Source: an uncultured Collinsella sp.
GTDB lineage: Bacteria; Actinomycetota; Coriobacteriia; Coriobacteriales; Coriobacteriaceae
NCBI GenBank assembly: GCA_934654765.1
Contig: CAKUGX010000032.1
Coordinates: forward strand, 1 to 17,963
Length of the DNA: 17,963 nucleotides
Direction: 5' to 3'
The notes beneath the pieces are model-generated. The model ran no database searches, had not been told where the DNA came from, and was given only the letters and a program-made list of their open reading frames with translations. The translations under genes were made by a program, and so were the position numbers. This document shows positions 1 to 6,434 of the stretch, in pieces. Position 1 is the first letter of the stretch. Each line of letters begins with the position of its first letter.

Positions 1-11
1 GCGTGCTGTAA
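1..11 (+). CDS. Last codons of an upstream gene (partial)
   Basis: Only the tail can be seen: a TAA at 9-11 shares its last A with the ATG of dxr (TAATG), the usual form of translational coupling. In many actinobacteria and other bacteria the gene before dxr is cdsA (phosphatidate cytidylyltransferase), so that is a reasonable guess. Three codons cannot prove that a gene ends here. Confidence 0.3.
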
Positions 12-1198
12 TGTCCTTCCAGACGACGTATGGCCCCGATGGACGCCTTCGCGTTGCCATCCTGGGTTGTACGGGCTCTATCGGCACCCAGGCGCTCGAC
101 GTGTGCCGTCAGCATGCCGATCGCCTGCAGGTGACGGCGCTGTCCGTCAACTCCAGCACTTCCGAGCTTGTTGCGGCTGCCCGTGAGTTCTCGGTTCCGG
201 CGGTTGCCGTGGCCGATGCCGCTCATGGTGAAGACGCCGTGCTGCAGGAGTTGCCTGCGGGCACCGAGCTCGGCGTTGGTGCGCAGGCGGTCTGCGAGCT
301 TGCATGTCGCGATGATGTCGACTGCGTGCTTGTTGCCATTGTGGGGGCGGCGGGTCTCGAGGCGAGCCATGCAGCCCTGACCTCGAACAAGCGCCTTGCT
401 CTGGCCAACAAAGAGTCACTCGTCGTCGGCGGCGATCTGCTTATGCCTCTGGCAAAGCCGGGCCAGCTGATCCCGGTCGACTCCGAGCACTCCGCCATCT
501 ACCAGTGCTATCTGGGGGAGAACCCGCGCGAGGCCCACTGCATTTGGCTCACCTGTTCGGGTGGCCCGTTCTTTGGCCGCACGCGTGACGAGCTCGATCG
601 CGTGACGCGTGCCGATGCCCTGGCGCATCCCACCTGGGCTATGGGTGCCAAGATCACCATCGACTCCGCCACCCTGATGAACAAGGGCCTGGAGCGCATT
701 GAGGCCATGCATCTGTTTAACTGCGACCTCGATTTCATTAACGTGGTCGTGCAGCGTCAGTCCAAGATTCACTCCATGGTCGAGTTCGCCGATGGCTCCG
801 TGATGGCGCATCTCGGTGCTTCCGACATGCGTATTCCCATCCAGTTTGCCTTCTCGTATCCCGAGCGCTGGGATACGCCGGCTCCGCGTATCGACTTCCG
901 CGAGCTGGGCCAGCTCACCTTTGATGCTGCCGACATGGATACCTTCCGCTGTCTGGCACTGGCCGAGCGTGCCGGCAAGACGGGTGGCACCATGCCGTGC
1001 GTTCTTAATGCCGCCAACGAGGTCGCCGTCGATGCCTTCCTGCACGATGCCTGTAGCTTTACCGATATCGACCGCATTGTGGAGTCCTGCATGGATGCCC
1101 ACGATACGCAGGCGGTCGCTTCGTTTGAGCAGCTCCGCGAAATCGATTCCTGGGCGCGCGCAAAGGCTGCGCAGGTTCTCGCTGCAACCCGTTCCTAA
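11..1198 (+). CDS. dxr: 1-deoxy-D-xylulose 5-phosphate reductoisomerase
   Basis: This cytosolic enzyme makes 2-C-methyl-D-erythritol 4-phosphate from DXP with NADPH, the first committed step of the MEP isoprenoid pathway. The 395-residue length is normal. The N-terminal dinucleotide-binding loop is GCTGSIG (residues 19-25). LANKESLV (131-138) is a family signature. The metal ligands are visible as D157 and E159 in VDSEH and E228 in NKGLE. The substrate loop carries S183 (TCSGGP) and the HPTWAMG stretch with H206. The C-terminal NAANEVAV segment is also typical. The ATG at 11 overlaps the preceding stop codon, and no alternative start inside would keep the nucleotide-binding strand intact. The gene lies 25 bases upstream of rseP, and ispG of the same pathway follows, so a shared operon is likely. 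Confidence 0.97.
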   Translation: MSFQTTYGPDGRLRVAILGCTGSIGTQALDVCRQHADRLQVTALSVNSSTSELVAAAREFSVPAVAVADAAHGEDAVLQELPAGTELGVGAQAVCELACRDDVDCVLVAIVGAAGLEASHAALTSNKRLALANKESLVVGGDLLMPLAKPGQLIPVDSEHSAIYQCYLGENPREAHCIWLTCSGGPFFGRTRDELDRVTRADALAHPTWAMGAKITIDSATLMNKGLERIEAMHLFNCDLDFINVVVQRQSKIHSMVEFADGSVMAHLGASDMRIPIQFAFSYPERWDTPAPRIDFRELGQLTFDAADMDTFRCLALAERAGKTGGTMPCVLNAANEVAVDAFLHDACSFTDIDRIVESCMDAHDTQAVASFEQLREIDSWARAKAAQVLAATRS

Positions 1199-1223
1199 CC
1201 CATAAGGATTGCTTTTTCGTTTT

Positions 1224-2585
1224 ATGGATACCGTTTTGAGCTTTCTCTCATCGGTCTTTTGGGGCCTTCTGATGCTTTCCGTCCTCGTGTTTTTGCATGA
1301 GGGCGGCCACTTTTTGGCGGCGCGTGCCTGCGGCGTCCGCGTGACCGAGTTCTTTTTGGGCCTGCCGTGTCGCTTTGACATCCATTACACGTCGCGTCGC
1401 ATTGGAACCAAGTTTGGCGTGACCCCGCTGCTGTTGGGTGGGTATGCCGCCATCTGCGGTATGGACCCGACCGATGTCTCGTGCGCCGATCGCGTGCTCG
1501 CGGCTATCTATCGTCATGGTCGCGTGACCGTGGTCGACCTTGCTGTCGAGCTCGAGCTTTCCGAGGGGGATGTGCTCGAGGCATGCGCCCTTTTGCTGGG
1601 CTGGGGCTCCATCGCACCCTGGTATGAGGAAGGGGAGAAGCCCTCGCCGAGCTACTATCCCACCAAATATCAGACGTTGCCGCGAGATACTGCAGGCTAT
1701 ACCACCTTTGATGGTCGCCGTTTCGATCGCGGAAATGCGACTGCCGAGGGCGATGTGTGGGAGCTGCCGTGCGGCGAGGCCGAGTTCCTTGCGCAAGAGC
1801 GCTCGCACACCTATCTTGGCCAAGGCTTTCTCAAGCGCGCCTTTATGCTGCTCGCGGGCATTATCGTCAATATCTTGACGGGTTTTTTGCTCCTTATGAG
1901 CATCTATTCCATTGCGGGTGTCACTGTGCCGATGGATACCAACGTGATCGGTCAGGTTGACGAGGGGTCTATTGCCGCCAAGGCGGGTATCGAGGCCGGT
2001 GATGCGATCCTTTCGGTTGACGGTGTCTCATGTTCCACTTGGATGGATGTCTACGATGCCATCGGCAAGGCCGCCGGTAAGGACGATATTGCTATTGAGT
2101 ATGAGCGCGATGGCAAGCAGTGCTCGACCTCGGTCGCACTCAAAGAGAACGAACGCCTGGGCGTTTATGCCTCTACGCAGGTGGTTCGTTTGGACCCCAT
2201 CACCTCGGCGCGCCTCTCCTTCTCCTATGTTGCGCAGACGGCGGAGGGCGTGATACGCCTGCTCCAGCCGCAGCATACGATGGAGATCCTCGATCAATCC
2301 TCCTCGATCGTGGGTATTAGCGTCATGTCTTCGCAGGCAGCTGCTGCCGGTCCCATCACGTTCTTGTCGTTTGCCGCGCTCATTTCGTTCTCTCTGGGCT
2401 TTATGAACCTGCTGCCCATCCCGCCGCTCGATGGCGGTAAGCTGGTCATCGAGATCATTCAAAAGATTGCGGGCCGCGAGCTTCCGCTCAAGGTCCAGAC
2501 GATTGTGAGCTATGTGGGCATCGCGCTCTTCGCGCTGTTGTTTGTCTATATGCTTCGTTCCGACATCCTTCGATTTATTCTGTAG
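1224..2585 (+). CDS. rseP: Site-2 intramembrane zinc metalloprotease with an inserted winged-helix-like segment
   Basis: This is an S2P/RseP-family protease that cuts membrane-anchored substrates such as anti-sigma factors within the bilayer. From the ATG at 1224 it has 453 residues. TM1 carries the HEGGH zinc site (residues 25-29). A second transmembrane segment lies near 203-232. One PDZ domain covers about 240-310 (GSIAAKAGIEAGDAI). The third zinc ligand is D403 in NLLPIPPLDGG, followed by a C-terminal TM segment. Two things are odd. About 115 residues (81-198) are inserted between the GGY strand after TM1 and TM2, and 88-130 read like a winged helix. The usual AGPxxN of TM2 is AGIIVN. A TTG at 1209 in the same frame touches the AAGGA box at 1204-1208, so it is too close. 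The ATG at 1224 lies 15 bases from that box, which is long, so the start is not certain. The gene sits between dxr and ispG. Confidence 0.93.
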   Translation: MDTVLSFLSSVFWGLLMLSVLVFLHEGGHFLAARACGVRVTEFFLGLPCRFDIHYTSRRIGTKFGVTPLLLGGYAAICGMDPTDVSCADRVLAAIYRHGRVTVVDLAVELELSEGDVLEACALLLGWGSIAPWYEEGEKPSPSYYPTKYQTLPRDTAGYTTFDGRRFDRGNATAEGDVWELPCGEAEFLAQERSHTYLGQGFLKRAFMLLAGIIVNILTGFLLLMSIYSIAGVTVPMDTNVIGQVDEGSIAAKAGIEAGDAILSVDGVSCSTWMDVYDAIGKAAGKDDIAIEYERDGKQCSTSVALKENERLGVYASTQVVRLDPITSARLSFSYVAQTAEGVIRLLQPQHTMEILDQSSSIVGISVMSSQAAAAGPITFLSFAALISFSLGFMNLLPIPPLDGGKLVIEIIQKIAGRELPLKVQTIVSYVGIALFALLFVYMLRSDILRFIL

Positions 2586-2598
2586 GGGAGTGTTTGGA

Positions 2599-3681
2599 TT
2601 GTCTTTATCCCATTCTTTGCCTCGCGAGCTGACGCGCCCCGTGCATGTGGGCGGCGTGCAGATTGGTGGCGGCGCGCCGGTGGTGGTCCAATCCATGACC
2701 TGCACCGATACCGCTGATGCCCAGGCAACGCTTGCGCAAGTGTGCGCGTTGGCGCAGGCTGGCTGCGATATCGTGCGCGTGAGCGTGCCCACCGAGGCCG
2801 CGCTCGAGGGCTTCCGTACCATCTGTGCTGATTCCCCGGTGCCGATTGTCGCCGATATTCACTTTAACCATAAGCTCGCCATCGGCGCCGTCGAGGCTGG
2901 TGCCTCCAAACTGCGCATCAATCCCGGTAATATCGGCGATTGGGCTAAGGTCGATGCCGTCATCGACGCTGCCGGCGCTGCGGGCTGTGCGATTCGCATT
3001 GGCGTGAACGCCGGCTCGCTTGAGCAGGATATCGCCGAGCGCGACGACCTCACGCAACCCGAAAAGCTCGTGATGTCGAGCGAGCGCTTTGTACGGCACT
3101 TTGAGGACCGTGGGTTTACCAACATCGTGCTTTCTGCCAAGGCCCATAGCGTACAGACGACGCTTGATACCTATCGCGCCCTGTCGCGCGAGATACCGCA
3201 TGTTCCGCTCCATCTGGGCGTGACGGAGGCGGGGACCAAGCTTCAGGGCACCATCAAGAGCTCTGTAGGCTTGGGTATCTTGCTTTCCGAAGGCATCGGC
3301 GACACCATGCGTGTGTCGCTCACGGCCGATCCGGTCGAGGAGCTGCCGGTCGCCTGGGGAATTCTACAGTCGCTGGGCCTGCGTCGCCGTGGTCCCGAGA
3401 TTGTCTCGTGCCCCACGTGCGCCCGCTGCCAGGTTAACCTCATTCCCATCGCCGAGGAGGTCACCGAGCGGCTTAAGAATTATTCCGCGCCGCTTTCGAT
3501 CGCCGTGATGGGATGTGCGGTCAACGGCCCCGGAGAGGCATCTGACGCCGACCTGGGCGTTGCCTGCGGGCGTGGTCAGGGCCTGCTCTTTTCGCATGGC
3601 CAGATCATTGGTAAAGTAGCTGAGGATCAAATTGTCGACGCGCTGATGGCCGAGGTCGACAAACTTATTGAGGAGAAGTAA
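2599..3681 (+). CDS. ispG: 4-hydroxy-3-methylbut-2-enyl diphosphate synthase (flavodoxin/ferredoxin)
   Basis: IspG is a 4Fe-4S enzyme that reductively converts MEcPP to HMBPP, the penultimate MEP step. The protein has 360 residues, as expected for the short bacterial form. The N-terminal TIM barrel starts at VHVGGVQIGGGAPVVVQSMT. The cluster ligands are the CxxC of CPTCARCQ and the single Cys of VMGCAVNGPGE, both near the C terminus. The start is a TTG at 2599, chosen because GGGGAG at 2586-2590 lies 8 bases upstream. An earlier in-frame ATG at 2512 lies deep inside rseP and would add an unrelated 29-residue tail. The gene begins 13 bases after the rseP stop, and its own stop is followed directly by the proS ATG. 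Confidence 0.95.
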   Translation: MSLSHSLPRELTRPVHVGGVQIGGGAPVVVQSMTCTDTADAQATLAQVCALAQAGCDIVRVSVPTEAALEGFRTICADSPVPIVADIHFNHKLAIGAVEAGASKLRINPGNIGDWAKVDAVIDAAGAAGCAIRIGVNAGSLEQDIAERDDLTQPEKLVMSSERFVRHFEDRGFTNIVLSAKAHSVQTTLDTYRALSREIPHVPLHLGVTEAGTKLQGTIKSSVGLGILLSEGIGDTMRVSLTADPVEELPVAWGILQSLGLRRRGPEIVSCPTCARCQVNLIPIAEEVTERLKNYSAPLSIAVMGCAVNGPGEASDADLGVACGRGQGLLFSHGQIIGKVAEDQIVDALMAEVDKLIEEK

Positions 3682-5403
3682 ATGACTCGAGCAATGTTTA
3701 TGTCTAAGCTCTATGCGCCGACGCTTAAAGAGGATCCGGCGGACGCTGAGCTCGCCAGCCACCGCCTGCTGCTCCGTGCCGGCATGATCCGCAAGGAGGC
3801 CGCCGGTCTGTATTCCTACCTGCCGCTCGCCTGGCGCTCGATCCGCAAGATTGAGAACATCGTCCGCGACGAGATGGACGCTGCGGGCGCCCAGGAGCTC
3901 ATGATGCCCATTATGGTCGACGCCGAGCTGTGGCGTGAATCCGGCCGTATCGATGCCTATGGCAAGGAGCTCGTGCGCTTTGATGACCGTCATGGTCGCG
4001 AGTTTGTGTTGGGCCCCACGCACGAGGAGACCGTCACGGCCCTGGTGCGCAACGAGCTGCGCTCCTATAAGCAACTGCCCGTCAACCTGTACCACATTCA
4101 GGATAAGTTCCGCGACGAGTTCCGTCCCCGCTTTGGCCTGATGCGCGGTCGCGAGTTCATCATGAAGGATGCCTACAGCTTCTCTGCCACGCAGGAGAGC
4201 CTGCAGGAGGAGTACGACAAGATGAAGCAGGCCTACGCTAACATCTGCGAGCGCTGCTACATCAAGGCTCTGCCCGTTGTCGCCGATTCCGGCGAGATCG
4301 GCGGCGACACCTCCGTCGAGTACATGGCTCTGGCTGACGCCGGCGAGGCTTCGCTGGTCTACTGCGACGATTGTGGCTTTGCCGCCGACGATGAGGCCGC
4401 AAGCACCAAGGTCGTCGTGACCGAGGGCCCCGGCGACGGCACGCTTACCAAGGTCGAGACTCCGGGTATGGGCACCATCGAGGCCGTTGCCAAGTTCTTT
4501 GGGTTCCCCGAGAACGGCACGCGCAAGTCCCTGGCTCTAATCGACGCCGAGGGCAAGCCGGTTGTTGCCATGGTTCCGGGCGACCACGAGCTCAATGACT
4601 GCAAGGCCGAGCATGTCTTTGGCAAGGGCTATCGCATGATGACCGACGAGGAGCTTCAGGCGAACGGTCTGCACAAGGGCTTTATCGGACCGGTAAACCT
4701 GCCCGAGGGTATCCGTCTGGTGTGTGACGAGAGTCTGCGCGAGTCCAAGCAGTGGGCCTGTGGCGCCAACGAGGTCGACTATCACTTTACCGGTGCCTGC
4801 CCCGAGCGGGACTTTACCGTCGACGAGTGGGCCGACCTGGTTACCGTCGTTGCCGGTGATCCCTGCCCGCATTGCGGCAAGCCGCTTTCTGCTGCCCGCG
4901 GTATCGAGGTTTCCCAGGTCTTCCAGCTGGGCACCAAGTATTCCGAGGCCATGGGTGCCACCTTTATGGACGAGGACGGCAAGGAGAAGCCGCTTATCAT
5001 GGGTTGCTACGGCGTTGGCGTGTCGCGCTCGCTTGCTGCCGTCGTGGAGCAGCACAACGACGAGCACGGTATCGTCTGGCCGGTCTCCGTTGCCCCGTAC
5101 GAGGTCGCGGTGATTCCGCTTGACCCCAAAAAGGAAGAGTGCGCTACCGTCTGCGAGCAGATTGTTGATGGTCTGTGCGCCGAGGGTATCGAGGTCGTCG
5201 TCGACGACCGCGATGAGCGTCCCGGCTTTAAGTTTGCCGATAACGACCTCATGGGCTTCCCGTATCAGGTCGTTCTGGGTAAGCGTGGCCTCAAGAATGG
5301 TACCGTCGAGCTCAAGGACCGTGCCACGGGCGAGCGCGAGGATGTGGCGATCGATGAGGTCGTCGCCAAGGTCGCCGAGCTCGTAAAGGCGGCCCGTCGT
5401 TAA
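3682..5403 (+). CDS. proS: Prolyl-tRNA synthetase (bacterial type with insertion domain)
   Basis: This class II aminoacyl-tRNA synthetase charges tRNA-Pro. At 573 residues it has the length of the bacterial form with an editing (INS) domain. Class II motif 2 is seen in FRDEFRPRFGLMRGREF and motif 3 in GCYGVGVSRSLAAVVEQ. The central region, roughly 225-400, is the YbaK-like INS domain, which in the family clears mis-charged Ala. Two CxxC pairs (CDDC and CPHC) flank that domain and could bind a metal. The anticodon-binding domain fills the C-terminal third (VAPYEVAVIPLDP onward). The ATG at 3682 follows the ispG stop with no gap, and GAGGAG at 3670-3675 inside ispG serves as the ribosome binding site. 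Transcription probably stops at the two hairpins just downstream. Confidence 0.98.
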   Translation: MTRAMFMSKLYAPTLKEDPADAELASHRLLLRAGMIRKEAAGLYSYLPLAWRSIRKIENIVRDEMDAAGAQELMMPIMVDAELWRESGRIDAYGKELVRFDDRHGREFVLGPTHEETVTALVRNELRSYKQLPVNLYHIQDKFRDEFRPRFGLMRGREFIMKDAYSFSATQESLQEEYDKMKQAYANICERCYIKALPVVADSGEIGGDTSVEYMALADAGEASLVYCDDCGFAADDEAASTKVVVTEGPGDGTLTKVETPGMGTIEAVAKFFGFPENGTRKSLALIDAEGKPVVAMVPGDHELNDCKAEHVFGKGYRMMTDEELQANGLHKGFIGPVNLPEGIRLVCDESLRESKQWACGANEVDYHFTGACPERDFTVDEWADLVTVVAGDPCPHCGKPLSAARGIEVSQVFQLGTKYSEAMGATFMDEDGKEKPLIMGCYGVGVSRSLAAVVEQHNDEHGIVWPVSVAPYEVAVIPLDPKKEECATVCEQIVDGLCAEGIEVVVDDRDERPGFKFADNDLMGFPYQVVLGKRGLKNGTVELKDRATGEREDVAIDEVVAKVAELVKAARR

Positions 5404-5435
5404 TCGACGGCATCGCCGATAGCTGTATTTCGGGG

Positions 5436-5481
5436 CGGTCCCGCATTTCTCCAAACAGGGGAGATACGGGACCGTTCTTTT
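5436..5481 (+). terminator. Intrinsic terminator after proS
   Basis: The arms 5436-5452 and 5458-5474 pair over 17 positions, starting with a perfect CGGTCCCG/CGGGACCG and continuing with one mismatch and two wobble pairs around the loop AAACA. TTCTTTT follows at 5475-5481. No matching T-run exists on the minus strand, so it serves the proS operon. Confidence 0.85.
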
Positions 5482-5505
5482 GCTCATCAATATATTCGAA
5501 TCCTA

Positions 5506-5549
5506 AAAGGAAAACCCCACAGCCCATGCGAGCTGCGGGGTTTTCCTTT
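5506..5549. terminator. Bidirectional terminator between convergent genes
   Basis: Arms 5506-5523 and 5532-5549 pair at 17 of 18 positions, with an A-rich 5' side and a T-rich 3' side (AAAGGAAAACCCC paired with GGGGTTTTCCTTT). It therefore yields a U-tract in both directions. It can back up the proS terminator and end the minus-strand adhE/phosphotransferase transcript, whose last gene stops at 5582. Confidence 0.88.
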
Positions 5550-5581
5550 GTGCCTCCGATGCGAAATGAATCGCTCAGATA

Positions 5582-6346
5582 TTACTGATAATCGACGACG
5601 TCGATCCAGTTCTTCAGGAACTCATCGTTCACGTTGCGCTTACGAGCGAGCTCGGAAGCGGCGACGATGCTCGTCCACTGACGCACGACCTGCATAGGCA
5701 TGTCGGCGCGGTCGCAGTAGAGCTCCAGGTAGGCCTCGGCCTGGTCCTTGCTGTTGAGGGCAAAGAGCAGGTAGGTGGTTGCAACGTCGGCGGCAGGGGA
5801 GCCCTGGGTGGCGTGTGCCCAGTCGCACACGTAGAGCTGGCCGTCGTCGCCAACGATGACGTTGGAGGGGTTGAAGTCGCCGTGGCAGACCTTGAACTCC
5901 TTGGTCATGCCGTCCAGGCGCTCCTGAAGGTTGTAGCGCGTGGTGGCATTGAGCTGATCCAGGCTGTCGATCATGCGGGCGAACTTGTCGCGCTGACGGT
6001 TGAGCAGCGGGGAGGTGTAGCCGTGGATCTCGATCTGGAGGTCGACGAACATCTCGAGGTACTCACCGAAGCGCTGGGGCTCGGCAGTCATCTTCTCGGC
6101 AAGGGTGGTGCCCGGGACCTTCTCGGTCACAAGCGCCCAGCCGTTGGCGTTCTCGAGCTGGGAAACCTCGAGAGCCTTGGGGCTGCGGATGCCGCACTCA
6201 TTGATGCGGGCAAGATTCAAAGCCTCGTTGAACACGTCGGAGACAGGCTTGGTCTCGTTGAAGACCTTGACGATCTTGTCGCCCAGGTCGTAAACGACCT
6301 TGTTGCCACGGCGGACGAGCTCGGTCTTGGAATCGGGTAGCAGCAT
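5582..6346 (-). CDS. Phosphotransferase of the aminoglycoside/choline kinase fold, substrate unknown
   Basis: The 254-residue protein has the APH (aminoglycoside phosphotransferase/choline kinase-like) layout. An N-lobe strand KIVKVFN holds a candidate ATP-binding K27. The hinge region is ALVTEKVPGTTL. The catalytic loop CHGDFNPSNVIV has D157 and N162. The metal-binding VCDWAHA has D175 in place of the common IDW/IDF. No signal peptide or TM segment is seen. The ATG at 6346 has GAAAGGA (6354-6360) 7 bases upstream. It lies 88 bases downstream of adhE on the same strand, and no clear promoter is visible between them, so co-transcription is plausible. The substrate cannot be read from sequence: antibiotics, sugars, choline-like alcohols and protein targets all occur in this fold. 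Resistance should not be assumed. Confidence 0.8.
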   Translation of the reverse strand: MLLPDSKTELVRRGNKVVYDLGDKIVKVFNETKPVSDVFNEALNLARINECGIRSPKALEVSQLENANGWALVTEKVPGTTLAEKMTAEPQRFGEYLEMFVDLQIEIHGYTSPLLNRQRDKFARMIDSLDQLNATTRYNLQERLDGMTKEFKVCHGDFNPSNVIVGDDGQLYVCDWAHATQGSPAADVATTYLLFALNSKDQAEAYLELYCDRADMPMQVVRQWTSIVAASELARKRNVNDEFLKNWIDVVDYQ

Positions 6347-6378
6347 GGTTGCATCCTTTCAACGATGCGATAGAAGCG

Positions 6379-6417
6379 ACGGCGGGGGTGTGTGAAACAC
6401 CCGTGCACCCCCGCCGT
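6379..6417 (-). other. Strong GC hairpin between adhE and the phosphotransferase gene
   Basis: Arms 6379-6390 and 6406-6417 are a perfect 12-bp inverted repeat (ACGGCGGGGGTG) with a 15-base loop. In the direction of adhE transcription no T-run follows, so it is not a standard intrinsic terminator. It may stabilise the adhE 3' end, mark an RNA processing site or dampen read-through. The loop side contains a second pairing option (GGGTGT with ACACCC) that would compete with the outer stem. Confidence 0.6.
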
Positions 6418-6434
6418 TAAAAACCGTGCTAGAA

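Noticed and set aside
5493..5504. ATTCGAATCCT resembles the T-loop of a tRNA, possibly a tRNA remnant or attachment site.
   Set aside because: No acceptor, D or anticodon arm can be formed around it, and the following bases belong to the bidirectional terminator.
5582..6346. Calling the APH-fold protein an antibiotic resistance gene.
   Set aside because: Only the general kinase fold is visible, the gene has host-like codon use and a housekeeping context, and no resistance subfamily signature can be recognised.
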